NCBI GenBank assembly: GCA_964370965.1
Contig: CAYJLW010000075.1
Location: forward strand, 1 to 20,689
Direction of reading: 5' to 3'
DNA from: CAYJLW01 sp964370965
GTDB lineage: Bacteria > Actinomycetota > Acidimicrobiia > UBA2766
Length of the DNA stretch: 20,689 bases
The position numbers and the translations under genes are program-made. Positions 1 to 6,494 of this stretch are shown one piece after another. Under the pieces are notes generated by a model. The model had not been told where the DNA came from, made no database searches, and saw nothing but the letters and a program-made list of their open reading frames with translations. Every line of letters starts with the position of its first letter. The first letter of the stretch is position 1.

Positions 1-48
1 CCCCCCTCCTCGGATCGGACCCCGCCGCCATACGACTCCCGGTCCGCT

Positions 49-72
49 CCGGGCCGGGGAACCCGGCCCCGG
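49..72 (+). terminator. GC-rich hairpin, possible terminator of an upstream gene
   Basis: An 8-base perfect inverted repeat (GGGCCGGG at 51-58, CCCGGCCC at 62-69) has a 3-base loop, and a bulged CC/GG pair extends it outward. There is no T run after it, so a classical intrinsic terminator is not shown; U-less hairpins are proposed in high-GC Gram-positives. It would insulate flbD from whatever lies left of the window. In DNA this rich in G and C such a stem could also arise by chance. Confidence 0.3.
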
Positions 73-122
73 TCGGGCCCCCGTCCCGCTCACGCCCGCC
101 GGTCGAAGTGATGCCGCGAAGC

Positions 123-172
123 CAAAGTGATGCCGTCTTGCCGGTATCCCGTAGAAACGGCATCAGTTTGAC
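123..172 (+). repeat. Dyad-symmetric repeat, copy 1
   Basis: These 50 bases are identical to positions 196-245, with 23 bases between the copies. The arms form an imperfect inverted repeat: CAAAGTGATGCCGT at the left against the complement of ACGGCATCAGTTTG at the right, 13 of 14 matching. The loop contains GCCGGTATCCCG. A further half-copy (GAAGTGATGCCG) lies just upstream at about 105-116. The repeat also holds CAAA-N14-CCGGTAT (123-147), which resembles a SigD/FliA promoter with substitutions. It may be an operator, an activator site or a promoter. Confidence 0.85.
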
Positions 173-195
173 CGGGCCGCCCCCCGGACCAGACG

Positions 196-245
196 CAAAG
201 TGATGCCGTCTTGCCGGTATCCCGTAGAAACGGCATCAGTTTGAC
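196..245 (+). repeat. Dyad-symmetric repeat, copy 2
   Basis: Exact second copy of the element at 123-172; similarity continues to about 251 with one mismatch. It ends 34 bases before the -35 box of the sigma-28-like promoter at 280-306, a position suited to a regulator binding upstream of that promoter. Its internal CAAA-N14-CCGGTAT lies at 196-220. Confidence 0.85.
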
Positions 246-279
246 TGGGCCAACATCGACTCCGCCGGGAGGAGCCGGT

Positions 280-306
280 TAATACCGCCGACTCCGGAGC
301 CGATGA
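280..306 (+). promoter_or_regulatory. Sigma-28 (FliA/SigD/WhiG)-type promoter for flbD-motAB
   Basis: TAAT at 280-283, 15 bases, then GCCGATGA at 299-306. The family consensus is TAAA-N15-GCCGATAA, so 3 of 4 and 6 of 8 positions agree at the canonical spacing. The same layout recurs at 2245-2271 and 10957-10983, which makes chance less likely. Transcription would begin near 314, so the in-frame ATG at 303, inside the -10 box, cannot be the flbD start. Confidence 0.6.
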
Positions 307-365
307 ACCCCTTACGGCACCGCCACTGCGGGGCCCAGTCAAGGACGACGACGGAGCACCGCACG

Positions 366-638
366 ATGATCATGGTCACGCGCCTCAACGGACCCTCGTT
401 CGCGCTGAACTGCGACCTCATCGAGCGTGTCGAGGTGACTCCGGACTCCGTGATCACGATGACGAACGGCACCAAGCACGTCGTGCAGGAGCCCGTCGGG
501 GAGATCGTGGAGCGGATCCGCCTCTTCCGGGCGTCCGTGATCGCCCTCTCGAACCGCCTGGACGTCACCGGGGAGGCCGCGGCACCCGGATCGACACCCC
601 CCCTGCGCGCCGTCCCCAACCCGGCCGTGGAGGACTGA
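366..638 (+). CDS. flbD: FlbD family flagellar protein
   Basis: A 90-residue protein beginning MIMVTRLNGPSFALN, followed by DLIERVEVTPDSVITMTNG and a KHVVQEP stretch. This is the hallmark of the short FlbD/YlzI family found in flagellar operons between hook genes and motA; its biochemical role is not established. The open frame extends upstream to an ATG at 303. I chose 366 because family members start at this methionine, a GGAG lies 9 bases before it (353-356), and the 303 ATG sits inside the predicted -10 box. After about residue 70 the protein runs into a Pro/Ala-rich tail. motA starts 3 bases after the stop, so the two are almost certainly co-transcribed. Confidence 0.9.
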   Translation: MIMVTRLNGPSFALNCDLIERVEVTPDSVITMTNGTKHVVQEPVGEIVERIRLFRASVIALSNRLDVTGEAAAPGSTPPLRAVPNPAVED

Positions 639-641
639 ACG

Positions 642-1430
642 ATGAAGGACAAGGGCACCCTGATCGGCATCCTCCTGGGCCTGGGCCTCATCGTCTTGGC
701 CGGCTTCATGGAAGGGTCCAACCCCATCGGCTGGTACGTGCCCACGTCGATCATCATCGTCTTCGGGGGCACCATCGGGGCCACGATGGCCAGCGGGCTC
801 ATGAAGGACACCACCGGGGCCCTGAAGCTCTTCAAGGCCGCACTCATCGCCAAGGTGCACGTCTCCACCGAGGTGGTGCCCCAACTCGTCTCGTTCGCCG
901 AGATCGCCCGCCGGGACGGACTCCTCGCCCTCGAGGAGGCGGCCAAGGGCATCGACGACCCCTTCCTGAAGAAGGGCGTGCAGCTCGCCATCGACGGCAC
1001 CGACCCCGAGGAGATCCAGGACATCCTCGAGACGGAGATCCACGCCATGAAGGCCCGCCACAAGGCGGGGGCCAAGTGGTTCGGCGACGCGGGGGCGTTC
1101 GCCCCCACGATCGGGATCTGCGGCGCCATCATCGCCCTCATCCACGTGATGGAGAACCTCGACGACCCCTCCAAGGCGGGGCCGGGCATAGCCGTGGCCT
1201 TCACCGCCAGCCTCCTCGCCGTCATGTACGCGAACATCGTCTTCCTGCCCATCGCGAACAAGCTGAAGCGCATCAGTGAGATCGAGGTCCAGCACATGGA
1301 GATGGTCGTGGAGGGTGTCCTCGCCATCCAGTCGGGCGCCAACCCCCGCATCGTGCAGGAGAAGCTCCTCTCCTACCTGCCTCCCAAGGCGCGTGAAGCC
1401 ATCCAGGAGAGCCAGGCGAAGGCGGCGTAA
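642..1430 (+). CDS. motA: Flagellar motor stator protein MotA
   Basis: A 262-residue inner-membrane stator subunit that with MotB forms the ion channel driving rotation. Hydrophobic helices lie near residues 6-22, 33-52, 150-170 and 183-205, the usual four-helix layout. The cytoplasmic loop carries IARRDGLLALEE, with Arg90 and Glu98 at the spacing and numbering of the charged residues that contact FliG in Escherichia coli MotA. Pro155 (in AFAPTIG) and Pro203 (in FLPIANKLK) match the two channel prolines. Length and sequence are typical of the family. Its TAA overlaps the motB ATG by one base, indicating translational coupling. Whether the stator uses protons or sodium cannot be settled by eye. 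Confidence 0.97.
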   Translation: MKDKGTLIGILLGLGLIVLAGFMEGSNPIGWYVPTSIIIVFGGTIGATMASGLMKDTTGALKLFKAALIAKVHVSTEVVPQLVSFAEIARRDGLLALEEAAKGIDDPFLKKGVQLAIDGTDPEEIQDILETEIHAMKARHKAGAKWFGDAGAFAPTIGICGAIIALIHVMENLDDPSKAGPGIAVAFTASLLAVMYANIVFLPIANKLKRISEIEVQHMEMVVEGVLAIQSGANPRIVQEKLLSYLPPKAREAIQESQAKAA

Positions 1431-2260
1431 TGGCCGCCCGAAAACGCCAGGAGGAACCCGAGGAGCACGAGAACCACGAACGCTGGCTAGTGACGTTCGC
1501 CGACATGATGACGCTCCTCTTCGCCTTCTTCGTCGTCCTGTTCGCCATGTCGTCGGTGGACGCGAAGAAGTTCGAGCAGTTCAAGGCGGGCATGTCCAAC
1601 CACAGCAGCGAGGGCGCGGTGTCGCCCGTGAAGGAGGGCGGGGTGGGCATCCTCCAGGGCGGCGCGAACATCGAGAAGGCGGCGCTGAACCTCACCCAGA
1701 CGGTGAAGAACGCCCTCGCCGCCGCCGGCAACGGAACCGGCACGGGCAAGGGGAACGCTCGGGCCGACCCGCTGGTCACCGCCCAGACGACCATCGAGAA
1801 TCACCTGGCCGCGGCCGGCCAGGCCGGCGCGGCGGCGTTCCGGCGGGAGGACCGCGGGCTGGTAGTCACGATCCTCACCGACGACCTCCTCTTCGACACG
1901 GGATCGAGCAGCCTGCGCCCCGAGGGCAAGGCCGTACTCGACACCCTCGCTCCCGTCCTGCGCGACCTCCCCAACCACGTCGCCATCGAGGGGCACACCG
2001 ACAGCCGGCCCCTGCACTCGTCCTCGAAGACGAACTGGGAGCTCTCCACAGAGCGCTCCACGAGCGTCCTGCGCTACCTGCTGGAGCGCCACGGCCTGGC
2101 GCCGGAGCGCGTCTCCGCCTCCGGCTACGCCGACCAGCGGCCCCTCGCCGCCAACGACTCCGACGAGCACCGGGCCCTCAACCGCCGTGTCGAGGTCGTC
2201 GTGCTCACTCCCAGTCAACCGAAAGCCGAAGCGGCGAGCTCGTCTAATAACCACGCCTGA
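1430..2260 (+). CDS. motB: Flagellar motor stator protein MotB
   Basis: A 276-residue stator subunit anchoring the MotA channel to peptidoglycan. A charged N-terminus (residues 1-18) precedes a single membrane helix, WLVTFADMMTLLFAFFVVLF, containing the ion-binding Asp25 that corresponds to Asp32 of E. coli MotB. A plug/linker of about 100 residues follows, rich in Gly, Ala and Asn. The C-terminal OmpA-like peptidoglycan-binding domain (about residues 150-262) shows IEGHTDSRPL, LSTERSTSVLRYL and NRRVEVVV. The linker GNGTGTGKGNARA is low in complexity. The gene overlaps motA by one base. The sigma-28-like -35 box for the next gene lies inside its last codons. Confidence 0.97.
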   Translation: MAARKRQEEPEEHENHERWLVTFADMMTLLFAFFVVLFAMSSVDAKKFEQFKAGMSNHSSEGAVSPVKEGGVGILQGGANIEKAALNLTQTVKNALAAAGNGTGTGKGNARADPLVTAQTTIENHLAAAGQAGAAAFRREDRGLVVTILTDDLLFDTGSSSLRPEGKAVLDTLAPVLRDLPNHVAIEGHTDSRPLHSSSKTNWELSTERSTSVLRYLLERHGLAPERVSASGYADQRPLAANDSDEHRALNRRVEVVVLTPSQPKAEAASSSNNHA

Positions 2261-2271
2261 TCAGCCGACAG
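2245..2271 (+). promoter_or_regulatory. Sigma-28-type promoter for the signalling block
   Basis: TAAT at 2245-2248, 15 bases, GCCGACAG at 2264-2271, overlapping the end of motB. It matches TAAA-N15-GCCGATAA at 3 of 4 and 6 of 8 positions, with the same spacing as the elements before flbD and fliN. It would start a transcript near 2279, about 50 bases before the cheY ATG, making the signalling block transcribable as a late flagellar unit. Confidence 0.5.
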
Positions 2272-2328
2272 TTGCCTACGGGCCTACGGAAACAGACGGC
2301 AGGCCGGAGCCCTCATGGAGGAGGACAG

Positions 2329-2763
2329 ATGGAACTGCACGCAATGGTCGTCGACGACTCCCGTGTGATGCGCAAGATGGTGATGGAGTCGCTGAAGCGC
2401 ACCGAGTTCGCCGACTTCGTCTTCACCGAGGCCGAGGACGGTGAGGACGCCCTCGTCAAGTTCGACCCCCACAGCATCGACATCATCTTCTGCGACTGGA
2501 ACATGCCCAACCTCACGGGCATCGAGTTCACGCGCAAGCTCCGCGAGACGACGTCCGCTGCGCACGTCCCGATCGTCATGGTGACATCCGAGAAGACCTC
2601 GGAGAAGGTCCACGAGGCGCTCTCGAGCGCCGGGGCGGACGCGTACATCACGAAGCCCTTCACGGTGGAAGACCTCAACCGGAAGCTGAGCGGACTGTCC
2701 CAGAACGCGCCGGACAAGGCCAAGGGAGTCGATGCCGGCTTCTTCGCCAAGGTCTGCGCCTGA
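2329..2763 (+). CDS. cheY: CheY-type single-domain response regulator
   Basis: A 144-residue receiver protein. The acidic pocket is Asp9/Asp10, the phosphoacceptor is Asp56 (in FCDWNMPNLTG), the switch Thr is Thr86 (VMVTSEK) and the conserved Lys is Lys109 (ITKPF), so all catalytic residues are present. It has no DNA-binding output. A tail of about 20 residues (from NAPDKAKG to FFAKVCA) follows the receiver fold. The start at 2329 has a strong GGAGGAGGA 4-12 bases upstream; the frame runs back to a TTG at 2272, directly behind the predicted promoter -10 box, and is rejected. The CheX-type gene 27 bases downstream suggests its phosphorylation is actively reversed. The likely target is the flagellar switch. 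Confidence 0.88.
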   Translation: MELHAMVVDDSRVMRKMVMESLKRTEFADFVFTEAEDGEDALVKFDPHSIDIIFCDWNMPNLTGIEFTRKLRETTSAAHVPIVMVTSEKTSEKVHEALSSAGADAYITKPFTVEDLNRKLSGLSQNAPDKAKGVDAGFFAKVCA

Positions 2764-2790
2764 GCCGGCCGGGAAGAGAAGGAGCCGATC

Positions 2791-3261
2791 ATGAGCACTG
2801 CAACCGGAGTCGACCTCCTCACCGACACGGCCACCGCGGCAGCCGTGGACACCCTCAACATGACGTGTGGATGGGAGGCGGAGATCATCCAGGGGCGCGC
2901 CAAACTCACGCCCTGTGACGCACTCGTGTCCGTCATGCCCTTCGTGGGCGACACGAACTGGCAGCTCGCCCTGGGCCTCCCGCAGGACACGGCCGTGGCC
3001 CTCGTCGAGCAGTTCGCCGGGTTCCCCATCGAGTTCGACAGCGAGGACATGGCCGACGTGGTCGGCGAGCTCGTGAACGTGATCGCCGGCGAGCTCACCT
3101 CCCGCCTCTGCGACAACGGCCTGCATGTCCAGATGGGCCTGCCCGCCGTCGTGCGCGGCAACGACCTGGAGCTCCCCGTGCGGGCCGGCCAGCAGGCCAC
3201 GACCGTGTGCCTCAGCGCCCCCGTGGGGCAGTTCTGGATTGAAGTCAGCCGCGCGGAGTAG
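2791..3261 (+). CDS. cheX: CheX-type CheY-P phosphatase
   Basis: A 156-residue protein of the CheC/CheX/FliY phosphatase family, which removes phosphate from CheY-P. Residues 89-118 fit the family active-site pattern [D/S]-X3-E-X2-N-(about 22)-P: Asp89, Glu93, Asn96 and Pro118, within ADVVGELVNVIAGEL and GLPAVV. Only one such motif is present, as in CheX (CheC and FliY usually have two). The ATG at 2791 follows AGAAGGAG at 2776-2783. It lies 27 bases after cheY and 38 bases before a histidine kinase gene, so it probably terminates signals passing through the adjacent CheY. Family assignment rests on the motif and length; no structure comparison was possible. Confidence 0.8.
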   Translation: MSTATGVDLLTDTATAAAVDTLNMTCGWEAEIIQGRAKLTPCDALVSVMPFVGDTNWQLALGLPQDTAVALVEQFAGFPIEFDSEDMADVVGELVNVIAGELTSRLCDNGLHVQMGLPAVVRGNDLELPVRAGQQATTVCLSAPVGQFWIEVSRAE

Positions 3262-3299
3262 GCGCGGCTGAGAGCCCGTCCCCCGGCGGGGAGAGTCGA

Positions 3300-5180
3300 A
3301 TGGTCGGATGGAACTCCCGGGTCGCGAGTCCGCACAAGGCGGCACACCCGGCGCTGGAACGCCAGCTCAGGCGCCTGGACCTCGACCCGGGCAGTCCCCC
3401 GGACACCCGGACGTGGGCAGCGCTCCTGGGCCGCGTGAGCGCCGCCTACGACGAGGCCGACCAGGACCGCTACCTCGCCCGCAGGGCGCTGGACGTGTCG
3501 CAGTCGGAGATGCGTCTCCTCCAGATCAGCCTCGCCGCCGAACGCGACCAACTACAGGCGATCCTGCAGTCCCTCGCCCTCGGCCTCTGCGTGTTCGACC
3601 CGGCGGGACGGCTCACGTCCCTCAACCCCGAGGCCGAGCGGATCACGGGCTGGACGCAGGGGGAGGCGGCCGGTCGTAGCGTCCTCGACGTCTTCCCCGC
3701 CGCGGACGGAACCGGGAGCGGGGAGGATGGCCCCGGCCTCTGCGGGCGGGAACTGGAAGGATGCCTCCTGGAGGGCCGCAGCGTTCACGACGAGGACACC
3801 GTCCTACGCCGGCGCGACGGCCCGGAGGTGCCCGTGAGCATCCTCGCCAACCCGATCCGCCACGGGGGCGCCCTGCTCGGGACCGCAGTCGTCATCAGGG
3901 ACATCACCCGCCGCAAGCAGGCCGAAGCCGCGCTGCGTGCCAGCGAGGTGCGCTACCGGGAGCTCATGGAGAGCGCCGCGGACGCCATCCTGGTCTTCGA
4001 CGGGTCCTTCACGATCCGGGAGGTGAACAGGCGGGCCTGCGAGCTGTCTGGCTACGAGCGGGACGAGCTCGTGGGTCGCAACGGCATGGACCTCTTCGCC
4101 CCCGCCGACGCCGACGCCGGCCCGCCGGAGGAGCAGTGGCTCCTGGAGGGCGCCCGCGAGGCACGCAGCGTGGAGCGGGCCGCCCGCCGCAAGGACGGCA
4201 GCTTCATCCTCGTGGAGACGAGCACCAGCGTCCACGGCGACGGGAACTACCAAGTGATCATCCGTGACGTCACCGATCAGCGCCGCCTGGAGGTCGAGCT
4301 CCGCCACTCCCAGAAGCTCGAGTCCGTGGGCCGCCTCGCCGCCGGCATCGCCCACGAGATCAACACCCCCATCCAGTTCATCGGCGACAACGTGTCCTTC
4401 GTCCGCGAGTCCTTCGGCGACATCGGCCAGATCCTCACCGCCGTGCGCCACACCCTGAGCGCCCTCGAGGAGATCGGCGTCGACTGCGACGCGGTAGCGG
4501 AGTTGGGCAGGATCGTGACCGACCTCGACGTCGACTTCCTCGTGGACGAGATCCCCAGCGCCCTCGACCAGACCCTGGACGGGGTGGAGCGGGTCACGAC
4601 GATCGTGCAGGCCACGAGGGCGTTCGGGCACCCAGACGGCAAGCACAAGGCCTCCGCCGACCTCAACATGGCGATCCGCGACACGCTCGTCGTCGCCCGC
4701 AACGAGTACAAGTACGTGGCCGACGTGGACTGCGACCTCGGACGCCTCCCCCCCGTCGTGTGCAACATCGGCGACGTCAACCAGGTCGTCCTCAACCTCG
4801 TCGTCAACGCCGCCCACGCCATCGCTGAGATCCTGGGCGCCCCGGCCCAGGGCGCCGGCGACGGTGAGCGGGGCCGCATCACCGTGCGCACCGCCCACGA
4901 CGGCGAGCACGTCGCCGTCAGTGTCTCCGACACGGGTTGCGGGATCCCCGAGGGAGTGCAGGAGCGGGTCTTCGAACCGTTCTTCACCACGAAGGAGGTG
5001 GGCAAGGGAACGGGCCAGGGGCTCTCCCTCGCCCGCACCGTGGCGGACAACCACGGCGGCACCCTCACCTTCGAGACGGAAACGGGCAGGGGCACGACCT
5101 TCACGCTCCGTCTCCCGGTCGCCGGGACGGACGTCGCCGCACACCCGGCGGTCGCCGACGGGCATCCGGGGGCGCCGTGA
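3300..5180 (+). CDS. Soluble double-PAS histidine kinase (first paralogue)
   Basis: A 626-residue kinase with no membrane segments. Residues 15-60 form a conserved N-terminal module (LERQLRRLDLD, LLGRVSAAYDEADQDRY). Residues 60-90 look like a coiled-coil linker, followed by PAS 1 (about 86-205) and PAS 2 (about 213-328). The phosphoacceptor His352 lies in LAAGIAHEINTPIQ. The ATPase domain shows the N box (NLVVNAAHAI, Asn503), G1 (DTGCGIP, 544-550), F box (FEPFFTTK) and G2 (GTGQGLSLA). The HEINTPIQ H-box and extended region before the N box are typical of the HPK4-like kinases found with receiver proteins. No receiver is fused, so it must phosphorylate a separate protein; CheY and the two receiver proteins downstream are candidates. 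It shares domain order with the kinase at 6495-8324. Confidence 0.9.
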   Translation: MVGWNSRVASPHKAAHPALERQLRRLDLDPGSPPDTRTWAALLGRVSAAYDEADQDRYLARRALDVSQSEMRLLQISLAAERDQLQAILQSLALGLCVFDPAGRLTSLNPEAERITGWTQGEAAGRSVLDVFPAADGTGSGEDGPGLCGRELEGCLLEGRSVHDEDTVLRRRDGPEVPVSILANPIRHGGALLGTAVVIRDITRRKQAEAALRASEVRYRELMESAADAILVFDGSFTIREVNRRACELSGYERDELVGRNGMDLFAPADADAGPPEEQWLLEGAREARSVERAARRKDGSFILVETSTSVHGDGNYQVIIRDVTDQRRLEVELRHSQKLESVGRLAAGIAHEINTPIQFIGDNVSFVRESFGDIGQILTAVRHTLSALEEIGVDCDAVAELGRIVTDLDVDFLVDEIPSALDQTLDGVERVTTIVQATRAFGHPDGKHKASADLNMAIRDTLVVARNEYKYVADVDCDLGRLPPVVCNIGDVNQVVLNLVVNAAHAIAEILGAPAQGAGDGERGRITVRTAHDGEHVAVSVSDTGCGIPEGVQERVFEPFFTTKEVGKGTGQGLSLARTVADNHGGTLTFETETGRGTTFTLRLPVAGTDVAAHPAVADGHPGAP

Positions 5181-5262
5181 CGAGAGCCCTCCGCCTCCCT
5201 CGCCAGGTCCCGTACACACCCGCCGCTCGTCCCCGAGTGCGCCCACCCACACAGGAGTGCAG

Positions 5263-6429
5263 ATGCAACTGACAACCTTCACCCACGGCTCGAACCGGGG
5301 TTGGTCCGTGCCCGAGTTCCCGGCCCTCGACTCGCCCAACACGCTCGTGCTCGTCTTCGGGGCCCCGGCGTACCTGGGCGACCCCGGCCCCATAGACGAC
5401 CTCGTGCGGGCCTACCCCGAGGCGAAGGTCGTGGGCTGCTCGACGTCGGGCGAGATCCACGACACCTGGATCGAGGACGACTCTCTCTCCGTCGCCGTGG
5501 CGGCCTTCGACACCACGTCTCTGTCCGTCGCCGGTGCCGAGGTGCCCGACGCGGAGGCGTCGTACGCCGCGGGGGCCACCCTCGCCGGGGCGCTCGCCGG
5601 GGACGACCTCCGCGCCGTCTTCGTTCTCTCCGACGGCATTCACGTGAACGGCAGTGCCCTCGTGCGCGGCATGAACGGCGTCCTCCCTGACGGGGTGGTC
5701 GTCACCGGAGGCCTCGCCGGCGACGGTGACCGCTTCGAGTGCACATGGGTCCTCAACGACGGCACGCCCACCCCGGGCTGGGTGTCGGCGGTCGGTCTCA
5801 GCGGCCCCGACCTCCGTGTGGGCCACGGCTCGAAAGGGGGCTGGGACAACTTCGGCCCGGAGCGGCGGGTGACCCGTGCGGAGGGCAACGTGCTCTACGA
5901 GCTGGACGGGAAGCCCGCCCTGGAGCTCTACAAGAGCTACCTGGGGGAGCAGGCGGCGGGCCTTCCCGCCACGGCGTTGCTCTTCCCGCTCGCCTTGCGC
6001 GAGGACGCCGCGGACAGCGACAGCTTCGTGCGGACGGTGCTCGCCGTCGACGACGCCGCGCAGTCGATGACCTTCGCGGGTGACATCCCGGAGGGCTACC
6101 TCGCCCAGCTCATGATGGCCAGCTTCGACCGTCTCGTCGAGGGTGCCCACAGCGCCGGGGCCCTCTCCTCCCTCCGCGCCGCTCACACGACGCCGGCGCT
6201 CTCCATCGCCATCAGCTGCGTGGGCCGGCGCCTCGTGCTGGGCGAGCGGTCCGAGGAGGAGGTCGAGGCCACCCTCGACGTGCTCCCCGAGGGCACCCGC
6301 CAGGTCGGCTTCTACTCCTACGGGGAGCTCTCCCCGAACACGTCCGGGCGCTGCGACCTCCACAACCAGACGATGACCCTGACCGTGCTCGCAGAGGCGG
6401 CGGCCGGCGACGGGCACGACACCCAGTGA
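5263..6429 (+). CDS. FIST-domain sensor protein
   Basis: A 388-residue protein with FIST N (about 25-215) and FIST C (about 220-376) domains and nothing else. Recognisable blocks are VVGCSTSGEI (56-65), GGLAGDGDRF (149-158), GFYSYGELSP (349-358) and CDLHNQTMTLTVL (364-376). FIST is a sensory domain proposed to bind small ligands, often amino acids, and is found with histidine kinases, diguanylate cyclases and chemotaxis genes. No signal peptide or membrane helix is seen, so it should act in the cytoplasm. The ATG at 5263 has AGGAG 5 bases upstream; the frame extends back into the kinase gene but without similarity to the family. Lying between two soluble kinases, it probably modulates one or both; that is inference. 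Confidence 0.9.
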   Translation: MQLTTFTHGSNRGWSVPEFPALDSPNTLVLVFGAPAYLGDPGPIDDLVRAYPEAKVVGCSTSGEIHDTWIEDDSLSVAVAAFDTTSLSVAGAEVPDAEASYAAGATLAGALAGDDLRAVFVLSDGIHVNGSALVRGMNGVLPDGVVVTGGLAGDGDRFECTWVLNDGTPTPGWVSAVGLSGPDLRVGHGSKGGWDNFGPERRVTRAEGNVLYELDGKPALELYKSYLGEQAAGLPATALLFPLALREDAADSDSFVRTVLAVDDAAQSMTFAGDIPEGYLAQLMMASFDRLVEGAHSAGALSSLRAAHTTPALSIAISCVGRRLVLGERSEEEVEATLDVLPEGTRQVGFYSYGELSPNTSGRCDLHNQTMTLTVLAEAAAGDGHDTQ

Positions 6430-6449
6430 CGTCGGCGGACTGCTCCGGT

Positions 6450-6476
6450 CAACCCGGGGCGCCGGCCCGCCGATTG
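6450..6476 (+). promoter_or_regulatory. Weak sigma-28-like element before the second kinase
   Basis: CAAC at 6450-6453, 15 bases, GCCGATTG at 6469-6476. The -10 matches 6 of 8 but the -35 only 2 of 4. A transcript would begin around 6484, leaving almost no room for the ribosome site before the ATG at 6495. Recorded because spacing and -10 agree with the better elements. Confidence 0.2.
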
Positions 6477-6494
6477 CCGGATAGGACCACCACG

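Noticed and set aside
123..245. Two 50-base direct repeats with a 23-base spacer as a CRISPR array
   Set aside because: Only two copies, repeat longer and spacer shorter than usual, no cas genes, and a related single copy at 10784 outside any array.
303..365. ATG at 303 as the flbD start
   Set aside because: It lies inside the predicted sigma-28 -10 box, adds 21 residues unlike the family, and lacks a ribosome site; ATG 366 has GGAG.
2272..2328. TTG at 2272 as the start of the CheY-type protein
   Set aside because: It directly follows a promoter -10 box, adds non-homologous residues, and ATG 2329 has a much better ribosome site.
3804..5393. 529-codon minus-strand frame opposite the first kinase
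   Set aside because: Shadow of a well-supported kinase gene; no recognisable domain or ribosome site.
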